64,000 nucleotides of DNA from Cryptomeria japonica. Taxonomy: Eukaryota > Streptophyta > Pinopsida > Cupressales > Cupressaceae. The stretch is taken from positions 17,491,785 through 17,555,784 of the forward strand of contig NC_081413.1 in NCBI RefSeq assembly GCF_030272615.1. The letters run 5' to 3'. Below, piece by piece: positions 21,743 through 33,760 of this stretch; position 1 is the first letter of the stretch, and each line of letters starts with the position of its first letter. Below the pieces are notes generated by a model. That model was given only the letters and a program-made list of their open reading frames with translations. It did not search any database and was not told where the DNA came from. A program made the position numbers and the translations under genes.

Positions 21743-24700
21743 ATGAAAATCATAACCTGGAATGTCAAGAGATGGAATGCCCCTGACAAACGCCAATTGA
21801 TCAAACGAGGTTTGGATCAATTAAGGCCAGATGTAGTTTTCTTACAAGAGACAAAGATGAATAAAGAGGAAGCTAGCTTACTCATTAGATCCTGGAAGCA
21901 GTGGACAGGGGCCTTCATGGATTCGGAGGGAGCCTCGGGAGGTTTGGGTATTCTCTGGAACCCAAACAACCACAAGGTTGAGGAAGTATTTGTTTCCCCT
22001 ATGTGGCAGGTGTGTAAGATTCATTCATTTCCTCTAAATGCTGATTTCATTTTGATTAATGTCTATGGCTCGTCAAAACCAAGTCTTCAAAGAGAATTTT
22101 GGAAGCCCCTCTCTTCCCTCATTCAAGAACTAGAAGAAGGTGTTATTATTATTGGGGGTGATTTTAATGCTATCTTGGATCTGAATGATAAATCGGGGAG
22201 CAAGGGAGGACCTTCTACGTCCCAAGTAAATTTTCAAAATTTTGTGGTTGAGAATGGACTTAGGGAAGTCAAATCCAAGGAAGGTCAGTTCACATGGTCG
22301 AACCGAAGGATCTTAGGGAACAATGTAGCAGAAAATCTTGATCGTTTCTTCTTGGGAGGGCCCTGGGCGGAAACCAATCTCCTTTTCATCTCAAATATCC
22401 AACCGATGGTTGCTTCAGACCACCTACCAGTGGAACTCACCATAGCTTTCGATGGCCCTCCCATTAGATGCCCTTTCAAATTTGAAAAAATGTGGTTGAG
22501 GGATGGAAGTTTGAGGGATTTAATCAAGGAATGGTGGTCTGGGGCCCCAAAGACTTTTGGTACTAAGGCCTTTGTTTTTGTCAAGAAATTGCAATTTGTT
22601 AAGTCTAAAATCAAAGAGTGGAACCGAATCAAGTTTGGCAATATATTTGCAAATAAAAGAGATCTGGAGGGAAGGTTGGCTGCATTGCAAGAAGAAATAA
22701 TTCAAAAGGGGATGTCATCCGAGATGTTTTTGCAGGAGAGAGACCTCAAAAGTCAATATAGTGAAGTTTTGGCCCGAGAGGATATCTACTGGCGTCAAAA
22801 GTCGAGGGAGTGTTGGCTAGGGGAAGGGGACAGAAATACAAATTTTTTCCATAACTCGGTTAAGGCGAGAAGGTCCCAGAACAAAATCACTACCATTTAT
22901 AACAGTGAGAATGTCTTGTTAGACAATTTGTAGGACATAAATAAAGAGGCAGTTGATTTTTTTTTGGCATTACTATCTAAGGAAAGTAATACCAATTAGG
23001 AGCACCAACAAAATGGGCTCAATGTTATCCCAGAGCTGATAACAGATGCACAAAATCAGGCACTTATGAAACCCATCTAGGCCGAGGAGGTTCGGAAAGC
23101 GGTATTTAGTATGGTGGGAGACAAAGCCCCAGGGCCGGATGGTTTCCCGACGTTTTTCTACCAAACCTTCTGGGATATTGTAGGAAATGATGTTTGGGCA
23201 GTAGTGGAGGAATCCCGGAGCAAGGCGAGTGTCGCAAAGGAACTAAACTGCACACTACTATCCCTTATCCCCAAGGTGGAGCATCCTACTTCCTTTAATG
23301 AGTTCAGGCCAATTTCTTTGTGCAATACCATTTATAAAGTGGTAGCTAAAGTGATCTCAAATAGGTTGAAACCATTGCTAAGTCATATCATTTCAGAAGA
23401 ACAAAGCGGTTTTCTCCTAGGTAGATCGATTGTGGAAGGAATAATAATTACCCATGTAGCTATCCACACAGTACGTTAATCAAAAGTGGATCGAATGCTG
23501 ATCAAACTAGACATTAGAAAAGCATATGACATGGTGGATCGGGAATTTCTTCTCCAGGTATTGCAGAGTTTTGGCTTCTCAAAAGAGTGAACTAGCTGGA
23601 TACGGGCTTGTATAGGGGGGTGTGGACTTCTATCTTGGTTAATGGCAGCCCACAAGGCTTCTTTCAAACTACCTGTGGGATCAGACAAGGTGACCCATTA
23701 TCACCTTTCCTATTCATTATCTTGGCAGAAATTTTAGGAAGATTATATCACTCCCAACAACTATGTGGAAACTGGAAAGGAATTAAAATTGTGGAGGGAA
23801 TGGAGCCGGTTACACATCAATAATTTGCGGATGATACGCTACTCTATGGACAGTCTTCACCTCAAGAAGCCTGAGTGATCAGAAGGACAATAGATGTTTT
23901 TTGCAGAGCTACTGGTCAGCAAGTTAACTGGACTAAATCAGAAGTTCTTTTCTTTAATACAGGGGTTTGCAGACAGCAAGAAATAACAAACATCCTAGGA
24001 GTCAAAATGGGCTTTTTACCTGGAAATTTTTTGGGTACCCCCTTATTCGATGGGCCTAACGGCACTACTTTATGGAACAACCTCATTGACCTTTGTACGA
24101 ATCACCTTGAATGTTGGAAAAGTAAATGGCTTACTTTGTCCGGGCGGATTATGCTCCTCAAATCGATTCTCTTTGCTTTTCCCATTTTCTCCATGACGGC
24201 TTTAAAGATTCCAGAGAAAGTGATAAACTACATAAATAGGGGGATGAGAAAATTTCTATGGAACGAAAAAGAGACCACTGACAAAATCCCCTTGGTTGCG
24301 TGGGATAAAGTCTGCCAAGCCAAACAGGTAGGGGGTGTAGGATTGCGAAATTGGAAGCTGCTAAATGAGGCAATGGGGGAAAAAGTGATATGGCAGATCT
24401 ACTCCCACCCAAATCAGAAATGGGCACAAATCCTAAAACACAAGTATCTAGATCGAATGAGCAGGGAACGCATCTTTACCATTAGTGCCCTACCAAAAGG
24501 CTCTGCTATATGGAACTTTATTGGTTCCTGCAGACATGTCATTACCGAGCACATCACTTGGTAAATAGGCAATGGGACATTGGCCAATTTTTGGATGGAT
24601 TCCTGTGATGGGATGTCAGCTCTCTCGGATAGACAAGATCTCGAGAATATAATACAGGTCACTAAAACTCAGTGGGGAGAAAAAGTAGGGGATTTTCTTA

Positions 24701-25970
24701 CGAAAAGCAAGGTTCAGGGGGTAGATTTGTGTGAATGGAAAGAGGTGGAAACTCTTCCCTTGTCTGCATACCAAAAAGACCTATTAAAGAACATCATGCA
24801 GGAGTACACACCCATGTTGTCCAATAAGGAAGATACTCTAAGATGGTGTGGATCAAAATCAAGGCAGTACTCAGTCAAGATTGGCTACAATATTTTAGAC
24901 AAAGTGGAAGAGAGAAAGGATTGGCCAGTTAAACTTTTGTGGAGTTCCCCCATCCTCCCAAAAGCAGGAGCTTTCTCCTGGTTGGTTCTGAAAAAATTCA
25001 TTCTGATATGGGAAAGATTGTGTAGACTGGGCTTCCTGGGCCCTTTCAGATGTATAATGTGCAAAAAGGCAGAAGAATCTCTTGATCACTTGCTTCTACA
25101 ATGTGAGGAAGCTCAAAAGGTATGGAGCTTCCTTTTAGGGAAGCTGGGATGGGTTGTCCCTTTACCTAATACAATTCTTGACCTTTTCTCCAGCTGGAAT
25201 ATACCTAGTCATAGGTCTGTTTTTTCTAGTTTATGGCTAGTAGCCCCCTCCATTGTTGTATGGGAGGTCTGGAAGGAGAGAAACAGGAGGATTTTCCAAG
25301 AAAAAGAAGAATCAGAGGGGAGCTTGCTGACAAGGGTAGAAAGAGCAATAGCCGAAACTGTATCAGTGGCAACCAGGAACCATAATCTAGCAAAATACCC
25401 TTACACTAATGAAGACAGGTACATTCAAGCAAATTGGCCTCTTGTGAATTGTCAACCCGTTAATGGGTCCCTGAGGGCTAATCCCACACTAGAAAAAGAA
25501 AAGGTTAAATGGGAGCCGCCTAGCAAGGAATGGATAAAAATAAATTTCGATGGGGCATCTAGAGGAAACTCGGGACATCAGGTGTGGGGGTAGTTGCGAG
25601 AAATGACAAAGGGTCTATCCTCTTCAAAGGAGCACGTCGATTGCAGGATGGAACAAACAACGAAGCAGAAGTTTAGGTGACACTTCTGGCAACTGAGTTG
25701 GCCTTAAACATGAAAGTCCAACGATTGCATCTGGAAGGCGATTCCCACGTGGTCATCAATGCAATCACTAAGGGCAATACTCCATCATGGAAATTATCTC
25801 ATTGGGTGGCAATCATCCGAGAGAAACTCAATCTTTTTGAGGAATTTTGGGTATCCCACGTCAGGCGAGGTGTCAATGTAGTGGCAGATCTACTCTCCAA
25901 CATTGGATGCAACATGACTTCCCAAATGGCCAAGTGGTGGAAGGGAGATGGCAGAGTGTGGAAGTGGTCT
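21743..25970 (+). pseudogene. LINE ORF2: APE endonuclease, reverse transcriptase, zf-RVT, RNase H
   Basis: Endonuclease is at 21743-22470: TWNVKRWN at the start, QETK (catalytic Glu), GGDFNA (~22156) and SDHLPVE (~22418). RT: KAPGPDGFP (~23125), FRPISLCN (~23304), EEQSGF (~23395), KLDIRKAYD (~23506), GIRQGDPLSPF (~23677) and the catalytic FADD at 23824-23835. The zinc-binding zf-RVT domain (FSWLVLKK...CIMCKKAEESLDHLLLQC) is at ~24970-25105, and RNase H (NFDGASRGNSG, NNEAEV, EGDSHVVI, NVVADLLSN) at ~25540-25910. It is disabled by stops at 22931, 23017, 23078, 23477, 23821, 23872, 24562 and 25674, plus frameshifts near 23590 and 25575. The gap to ORF1 is 39 bp. The protein nicks target DNA and reverse transcribes the RNA in place. 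Confidence 0.93.
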
Positions 25971-26305
25971 TAAATGTAGTCCTAAAAGCACGAAGAAAAT
26001 AACATGAACGCAAGGAAACTCAAAATGACAAGTACATCCCTTTGAAGATGGTGCAATTAAAGTGGCAGTTGCCGAGTGCAGATAGTACCTGTTAGAGATA
26101 ATGGCAGAGTGCAGCAAATCTGTTGTGAAATTTTATTCCTTTTATGACATTGCGCCTGCATTTATGACCTGTCTCAAATGACGGTAGAGGAATTTAATTC
26201 CTTTGGTTTGTGAGCTAGTTATTGAGTTTGTATTTATTTTGATTGATAAATGGTATTCTGTCATTTGCATTGTAGAGGCTGGAGTTAAAAATTTGTGCAA
26301 GTCTA

Positions 26306-26995
26306 ATGGAAGAAAATTTCACTTTGCGAACCGAGAAGAAATTGGTTCCATTCCTGGGGATTGTATCAGAGAAGAGAATGCAGGGGCTTTTCAGGTACAA
26401 AGAGGAGAAATTGTGGAGTGCAGTGCATCTGATGCTAGGAGAGGAGGTGTCGCACATCCATTTTTGCTATCGGACGAACATGGAGGTGTACTCCCTGATT
26501 ATGGCATGGGCATGTGAGTTCGAGCCGGAGGTGGAGAAAATCAGGCTCACCTTGACAAAATTGATAGATGGCGAGTACCTAATCAACCTTGACTCCATTT
26601 TGGAGTGAGTAGTACCTCAGATAGGCATTCACATTAGGGAGGGAGACGACAAGGAGGAGCTACTGCCATTTGTTCGAGGTCTGAAAAACCACATTAAGAA
26701 ACAATGTCGTGAGCGAGCTCGCATTGGTTGGGAAGCCATGAAGCTCTATGTCAAACTAATTAGGACAGATGAAGTTTTGAAGGCTCTCAAGGTGGTGGCG
26801 CGAATGGAGGTCAGGAGAGATCTGCGAGATAGATTTGAGGAAGGGCGGGCGGTCCAATTGCTAGCAAGTCTAGAAGGAGACCCTGATTTCAGATGCTTGG
26901 AATGCATCCCGAAGATGAAGAGTGAAGTTGCAAAGGGAAAAGCTTTGGCGGATATCACGGATGAGGAGAAGGGGAACCAGAGCAATAACGAGTGA
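26306..26995 (+). pseudogene. LINE ORF3, unknown function (one in-frame stop)
   Basis: A 229-codon frame beginning MEENFTLRTEKKLVPFLG, interrupted only by TGA at 26606-26608 (plausibly a former TGG), ending DEEKGNQSNNE. It is charged, mostly helical in appearance, with GWEAMKLYVKLIRTDEVLKA in the middle and no transmembrane segment. It starts ~335 bp after the RNase H stop and ends ~250 bp before the poly(A), inside the TSD-bounded LINE. I do not recognise the family. It could be a captured host exon or a LINE-specific ORF. The fragment RKPKAQIGWSFIKKY encoded on the - strand in the LINE remnant at 44.5 kb resembles its RERARIGWEAMKLY, which hints at conservation. Confidence 0.6.
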
Positions 26996-27248
26996 GCGGT
27001 CATGGGGCCTTTGTTTATTTGCATTTTCTTTCACTTATGTTATGAAAAGTCTTTTTAGCATGTCTGTACTATTTTGGTGCATAGATGCACAAAACTGGTT
27101 TTATTTCCTTGTTTAGCTTCAAATGACTTCAGAGTAGGTCAGGACTGTGAAATTTTGGGCCGATGTTTACATCTTTAGTGTGGCCTTGGATGGTTGTATA
27201 CCTTTTTTCTGATTCAATATACTACAAAATTACCGATCAAAAAAAAAA
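26996..27248 (+). other. LINE 3' UTR and poly(A) tail
   Basis: Non-coding, ends TTACCGATC followed by an A-run (27239-27248). GATTGATC plus A-run at 33744-33760 is a similar tail. Confidence 0.75.
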
Positions 27249-27259
27249 CAATGGTTAGA
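27247..27259. repeat. LINE target-site duplication, right
   Basis: AACAATGGTTAGA, identical to 20085-20097. Confidence 0.85.
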
Positions 27260-28866
27260 GATAATATACTTTCAAAGCATATGTATTGTAGTTATGCATT
27301 AGAGAGTACCAAGAATTGTAGTACATAATGAACAAATTGAAATTCAAATTTGAAGGTGTTTTATTGATTAAACATTTATAGTTATTGCATAATTATTCTA
27401 ATTTTTAAAATAACAATTAATATGTTCCAACTTTAAAATTATATAATTATAGAATCCAATAATCTCTCTAAATTTAATTCTAAATTTAACAATAACCATC
27501 AATCTAATCTTAACTCTTGATCTAATTTTAATCCTTACTCTAATCTTAACCCTTGACCTAAGTTTAACCCTAACATTAGTTTTAATCTTATGTCTAGCCT
27601 AGTTCAAATTCTAGTTGTAACCACAACCCTAATTCTAACATTAACAATAATTTTCACTATAGCCCTAATTCTTAACCTAATTTTAACATTAAATACAACC
27701 CCTAATTTTAACAATTAAATACAACCCCTAATTTTAACTTTAAATAAAACCATAATTCTAATTTTTCCTTAACTTCTATCCACATTCCTTAATCTAAGTC
27801 TAAGCCTAACTCTAACCTTAACTATATTGATTTTAGAATTATAATAATTAATAATAATTAAGATTAGAGCTATAATATAATTAATAATTATAACTTAAGT
27901 TACAATCATCTATTTTAATCATAATCTTAAAATTACGAATTATAATCTTAATCTCAATTAATAATGATTTCATTTAAATATTTAAAATCATTATTAATTA
28001 ACATCATAATTATAATATAATTGATGAAAACATTTATATTGTATAATTATTTTAAAATTTAAAATAATAATATGTTCTAACTTTAAAATTATATAATTAT
28101 GAAATTATAATAATATATAAAATTCTAATTCTATAGTGTCTTGAAAAAAAAGTACCCAAGTAAAAGTTCGCTTCATAAATTATGGTAATTAGTATACATA
28201 TTCATAAATATCTTTAAAATATATATATTATTTTAATATATATATATATATATATATTTTGATATAATAAAACTTATATATTAATATAATATTAATAAAA
28301 TATAATTAATATAATAATAATATACCCAATATTAATATGATGTATTAATAAATAAGTTTATGATTCAATTAGAGTTAGGATTAGTGTGAAGTTATGATTA
28401 CTTTTAAAATTATAATTAGGTTAGGTTTTGTTTAAATGTCAATGTTCTTGGATAAACATTAAGACTATCATGACATTTACAATTGAAAACAAAGATAAGA
28501 AGTTAAAACTCAATTAAAATTACACTTAATTATTATATTATTTTTTCTAGTATTATATTATTATTATATAATATTTAATTAAATTATTTTTATTATATTT
28601 AAGAAAATTATATTACTAAATTACATAAGGATTACCCAATCTAACTTTTATATTTTTATTTAAAACTTTTAGAATTTGTTTAAAACTTTTAGAATTTGTT
28701 AAATATTTGTTTGGTGGATGTGTAAACTAAATTTGATAAGAAAATTTAAACATGCTAAATATTATTTTAACTATTATTTTAATGTACCTAAAAAATTGCC
28801 TAAAAAAATTCATTCGATCCTGAAAATCCGCTAATAAGATGTAAATTTTCCAGGCCAATTAGATTG
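27260..28866. other. AT-rich sequence without genes
   Basis: Runs of ATTA/TAAT-rich sequence and short (AT)n around 28230-28257. The only structured part is the CCTAA-rich block noted separately. Confidence 0.6.
27470..27835 (+). repeat. Degenerate CCCTAA/TTTAACCCTAA-like repeat block
   Basis: The + strand is nearly G-free and made of variants of AACCCTAA, ATCTTAACCC and CCTAATTTTAAC. ATTAAATACAACCCCTAATTT occurs twice (near 27688 and 27714). It resembles a decayed interstitial telomere-like or satellite array. Confidence 0.5.
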
Positions 28867-28882
28867 GAGAAAAATCATTTTT
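28867..28882. repeat. TSD of truncated LINE, left
   Basis: GAGAAAAATCATTTTT, repeated exactly at 30165-30180. Confidence 0.85.
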
Positions 28883-30164
28883 TTAATTTTTTATTAAGAA
28901 TAAGGAGATCACAAAGTCAACAAATACCACCGAGAATCAAAGTATCAGAGGACAAGCCTCACACAACCAAAAAAAAAAAGACCCTCCATGGTGAGAGGTC
29001 CATTTGGTGGAACCTTAAGCTTGGCAATAAGCCCCTTGCCCTTACCCAAGGCTGTTCTGCCAAATGCTGGGCTAACCTTGGGATCAAGCAGCTTATTGAT
29101 ATTTTTGAAAATGACAGGCTTATTCATTGGGATGAGCTTAAAAGCAAATTTAATCTCTCAGATTCTCATAAGAGAACGTATAATATGATTGTCAGGGCCA
29201 GCAGGAGTATTCCTAATGTTTGCCATGTTGATTCTAATAGTTATCAAAAAATCAAATGGCCTAGTGGTATTATCATTTCCGGGCTTAAATCTAAAAACAT
29301 TTACTCCATCATTAACAACAATAATGACATTATCAAGCACATTAATGATACTTGGTATGTTAATTTGGATGTTCATTCTTGGAATAAGATTTTTGACAAT
29401 CTCTGGAAAAGTTCTATAGATCCTAAAATCAAATTCTTTAAATGGTTACTTATTCTTAATAAACTTCCTATTAGGAATTACTTCTTTGAGACTAACATGT
29501 GCAGCATTTGCAGAACCCCGGAAACGGGAAGACATATATTCTTTGAGTGCTCTTTTGCTAAAGAGGTTTGGTTGATGTTTGGTATTTCTATCCCTGCTTC
29601 CTTCAATATTCTTGAAGTTATTACTGGCTTTATTTTTAATATTAAAAAAGATGTTAATATGTTCTGGGATATTCTCTCAACTAACATTTTGTGGCAAATT
29701 TGGAAGTGCAGAAATGAAGAAAGATTTCAAAATGTCCCCAGATTGCTTACTGAGTCTTTTCAAAGTCTCACTTATTTCAAAAAAATTTCGTAGATTCAAA
29801 TTACTATGACGGTTAACAAAGCTAAGTTCAAAAGGTTGCTTAGGGATGGACATGCTACGTTCTTTACTAACGAAGTTAAGAATGGATACTTATGGAGGTT
29901 GCACCTGGACAATATCCGCAATTTCAACCTTACTTTTGATCGCATCTGCAAGGAAATTAAAAGAAACCCTCAATGTACTACTGGAGAGATGTTATACATG
30001 CGGAAGCAAATCCAAGATCAAAAGAACTTGGTTTGGATGGAAGGTGCTTTGGGGTGGACTACGTGGGTGGACTCTTTTGAAGATGTGTTGCATTAGATGT
30101 TGTTTTCTGCTCTAGTCCAGTTTTTGTATCAGTCTGGTTGTGCATAGCATTCGTCTTTTTTGTT
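28883..30164 (+). mobile_element. 5'-truncated LINE (1.28 kb)
   Basis: Bounded by a perfect 16 bp TSD. It retains only the C-terminal part of ORF2 and a short 3' UTR. There is no poly(A): the element ends CTTTTTTGTT immediately before the TSD. Confidence 0.85.
28983..30096 (+). pseudogene. LINE ORF2 C-terminal fragment with zf-RVT domain
   Basis: An almost open frame continues past a stop at 29791-29793 to 30096. FDNLWKSSIDPKIKFFKWLL, LNKLPIRNYFF and CSICRTPETGRHIFFEC (Cys/His pattern at ~29500-29550) form the reverse-transcriptase zinc-binding domain, followed by VWLMFGI and ILWQIWKCRNEERF. The RT palm is missing through 5' truncation, and no RNase H motif follows. The segment after the stop (KRLLRDGHATFF...) is basic and unidentified. 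This is a different LINE lineage from the one at 20-27 kb. Confidence 0.8.
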
Positions 30165-30180
30165 GAGAAAAATCATTTTT
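30165..30180. repeat. TSD of truncated LINE, right
   Basis: GAGAAAAATCATTTTT. Confidence 0.85.
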
Positions 30181-30727
30181 ATAATTTAAAAACTTAAAAA
30201 TCATTCATCTTAACTTTATAAAAATTAAAAAACATAGATCAAAACAAAAAAAAATACATAGTTCCAACTAAATAATAATAATAATGAGACTAATAAGTTG
30301 TGGAAAACAGAGAGGGGATGAAAGTAAGTAGCAATTGCATACTAAAAGAAGTGTCACATTGCTGCACAAATTTCTTTGCGTCCATTTTTACCATTCCCTC
30401 CAAGATTTATTATAGAGATTATTATTAATATTACTCAAATAATTTACAATTTATGTGGCAGAAGAATTTAAGTTGATTGTTCAACTATAAGAAAAAAAAA
30501 AAATGTTCATGGAGCCACCAACTCCACAAATTGTTAAGCGGACTCATAGGGACCTACCCTAAGCATTGACCACTTAGTGTGGCTGGTCTGGGCCCATTTC
30601 TTTTTCTAGCATTCGTTCTCGTCTGTCCCATTTCCATTAGCATTCAAATTCAAATATTGCTCCCACGTAGAAGTGTGGTGTATTTAGGTACATGTTTGGT
30701 CACAACCTAGGGGCAATTCTTATTTCC
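30181..30727. other. Non-coding, no feature recognised
   Basis: AT-rich until 30500, then moderately mixed sequence that may be the eroded upstream part of the PPR pseudogene. Confidence 0.5.
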
Positions 30728-31215
30728 TAGCATTGTTCTAGCATATGCCAAAATGGGAGGTTTGGAATAGGGTTTGGACATTTATCAAAGCATCAAGGAA
30801 CGAAGATTATAGTGGGTTATCACAGTTGGAAATGCATAAACAACGCACTTGAACTGTTTAACCGGATGCCTCAAAGAGATGTGGTCTCCTCAAATGTTTT
30901 GATAGCAAGGTATGCACAAAATGTGTTTGGTGAAAACGATTAGCAAGTGTATAGCCAATCTCAAAAACCAAACGCAATTCGCTAGTGTAAAGCCAAATTC
31001 AAATACTATTGACAACATCATTTAGGCTTGTGCAAAAATGGGAGCTTTGGATTAGGGTATGGACATCCAGCGCAGGATAACCATTTCAAGAATTTTGTCA
31101 TATGTTGTTGTTGCAACTTTTTATAGTAGACATGCATTTAAAATGTGTAAACATAGACAAGGCATGTGAACTGTTTGACATAATGCCTCCAAGAATTTGT
31201 CATGGTAACTTTTTT
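30728..31215 (+). pseudogene. PPR protein (PLS-type) pseudogene fragment
   Basis: Broken frames read AYAKMGGLE-stop-GLDIYQSIKER (~30740-30800), ELFNRMPQRDVVS (~30853-30895) with IARYAQNVFGEN, then after ~290 bp ACAKMGALD-stop-GMDIQ (~31028-31075) and DKACELFDIMPPR (~31155-31195). The ~290 bp repeat distance fits one P-L-S triplet. PPR proteins bind organellar RNA in plants. The many stops and frameshifts and the lack of ends mark a dead fragment. Confidence 0.75.
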
Positions 31216-33000
31216 AATAAAATCTAGAGAAATCCTAATCAAGTGCAGTAATTTGTATAGTATATTTTACTTTTATTCAAAAAAAAAAAATAGGAAAATT
31301 TATGTACATGTTTTTATTTTATACTTTAAACTATTACTTTGTATTTAAATAATAAAATATTTTTTCCAATTTTGTAATGATATTAAAAATAAATTGATTT
31401 ATTTAGTATCTTTTTTTATAAAATAAATAAATTATTAATTAAGGTTAATCATAAAAGTGAAACTTATTTATTTATTTATTTGTATTTTCCATAGCATTAG
31501 TTTAGGTGCTTGAGGGTCCCACCTTTTGCAAGGCCAAGAGGTAGTGTATGCCCCCTCATGGGGCCTAAGAATAGTAGCTCTTATATGCTCCTAGTTATGA
31601 CACTAGATGGTGTTGAGGGGGGGACAATGTCTATAAAAGCCACACATTAATCTATCATTGAGAAGGTCTAAAAACACACATAGACCAAGCATTTAGAAAA
31701 AAATATGTCATATAAAGATGAAACTTATATATGGCACTACTTTGAGCTATGAATGAATCTATACCTTATATTGCACATTTGATCAAGTGATTCTAATTTA
31801 TTTCGAGGAAGTAATATGCACATGCCATTAAAAGGTTTTCTTAACCCGTAATTTCTTTTGGACCATTATATTGTTGTGTAAGGTAAAAAAAAATTAAATA
31901 GCGCATGCATGTTACTTATTGGAATAAAATCAAAATCCTTAGATAAGAGAGGAAATTGATGGTCAGAAATGAGTATTTATTCATTTAAACAATTAAAAAA
32001 CAATAAGAAGCTTAAAGATTAAGTAATATAGAAATTAGAGAAATGGTGGAGCTAGGGTTCATAGAGAAGGTCAACAGCGGTAGGTCTGGAACTATAGAGG
32101 AAGGAGGATCATAAGATTGGATGATAAGATAATGTTGTATATGATGTGATCTTATAAATTATGCCAATTTATGATATTCCAATCTGCAATAAGAGATAGG
32201 TGCTTTTTTTAATATGCCAATGTGATTTATACAATGAAATGTACTTGTAGCAATATGGATTGCTATTTCTATTAAGAACTCTTAAATTATGCAATGTCTT
32301 GATATGCATTATCGCCTATAGTGATATAGTTTTTGTGTCTAATTTAGATATATTAACTTGCAACAATAGTGTTGATGTTATGTCTAATATATGTTATTCT
32401 CCCTTGCAATCAACGGTGTTGTCTCAGATACGAAGTTATGCACTTACAACCTTTTTAGCCAAGTAGGCCAATGCTCACGAGAGCTAATCTAATCAAGGAT
32501 GAGAGATAAAACAAGTTTACAAATCAATGATTGCTAAAGTGAGATCGAATGACTCCTTACACCTTGCAAAATGGAATGATAGGTTGTGTCCCAAAATGCA
32601 TGTCCAATGGCCACTCATAGTCACTTATTTTCCCTTTGATGTTAACCGTGCCTTAAAACATGTAATCATTTAGCCTCCTTAATGATTAAGGATTATCATT
32701 AGTTAATTAAATATTAGCTTGATGGTTCATATCGATCTAATAATCCCTTTCCTTATTAAATCGATATTGCTTAGTGTTATACAAGTCAATGTCTTTCACT
32801 AATAATATCAATCTTTTGATTATCGCCAGGGCATAATTATAGGATGTAATCTCTTCAAGACGTTTCTCTAGCTCTGCTTGAGGATTCTCGTTCCTTAATT
32901 GTTGACCTCTACTACTCCTAATACTTAATATTATTGTTTATTAATGAATCACTAGCCAAGTGATGGTCTCTTAGTGACTTCACAAAATTATAAAAAAATG
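31216..33000. other. Non-coding AT-rich sequence
   Basis: No domain-bearing ORF. A frame of 68 codons at 32260-32466 has no family features. Possible decayed LTR material around 32640-32940. Confidence 0.5.
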
Positions 33001-33760
33001 TGAGATACCAATGATGTAATGTCAAGGATGGGGATATCATAAAGCAGTTTCTAGGTGGAATTGGAGATATCATGGAAAATATAGTGATGGGGATAGAAAT
33101 CCCACTCCCTCAGGATTTCTATGTGGTGTGGTGATAGGGCTATGAGGTTGAGAAGTACCCTCTTATTTCCTCTACAAATCCTTCCTCACTCTCCCACATG
33201 AGGCTTGTGATGGAGATAAGCATTTTGTTCTTGAAGAAATAGTTGGACCTATTTTTGGAGGAGGCTGATGGGTGGTTTCACATATATTTTATGGATGAAG
33301 GGTCGATCGAGTGCGACATGGACAAAGATGGTGGTGAGAAGGTGATTGTTGATCTTGTGAATGTGGGCACCCAAGATGGCTTGGAGGCATTTAAGAAGCA
33401 TACAAAGTGTGGCCCCTCTTATTCATTGAGAGAAAAAATTGCAATCAAGTTTGAGATGCGGTTGGGGTAGTCTACTTCCTACATATTTGTATCTTTTTTA
33501 TAATATAGTTATGATATTAGGAATGATTAATAGTATGTGTATTCTTTGGGGATCGGATGATGGTATATGTATGGTTGTAGATATTTGTATTTCTCTTACT
33601 ATATCATGAGAAAGGTTGGTAGGACAAGTTCGGGAGGGTTATGACAGATGGGTGTAATTAGTTTGTCAAGTCTAGTGAAACATTATACTTGTAAATCTTT
33701 TTTAATTTCATAACATAAATGGGTGCAATCTCTTAGCTATTTTTGATTGATCAAAAAAAT
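33001..33760 (+). mobile_element. Possible LINE 3' end fragment
   Basis: Contains a 75-codon + frame (33243-33470: HIYFMDEGSIECDMDKDGG, LREKIAIKFEMRLG) and finishes TTGATTGATCAAAAAAATAA, like the GATC plus A-run tail of the 20-27 kb LINE. No RT or RNase H motif remains and no clear TSD was found, so the call is tentative. Confidence 0.35.

Larger units (their letters stand above)
20098..27248 (+). mobile_element. Near full-length L1-type LINE (7.15 kb) with three ORFs
   Basis: An ORF1 with DUF4283-like and zinc-knuckle segments is followed by ORF2 (endonuclease, RT, zf-RVT, RNase H) and a third ORF. The element ends ...AATTACCGATC plus a poly(A) of about 10. The matching 13-mer TSD fixes both ends and places ORF3 inside the element. 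Stops and frameshifts in all three ORFs show it is inactive, though its length suggests fairly recent, full-length integration. Confidence 0.9.

Noticed and set aside
27239-27260. The LINE poly(A) as a microsatellite
   Set aside because: It is bounded by the TSD and follows the element's 3' UTR, so it is the tail of the insertion.
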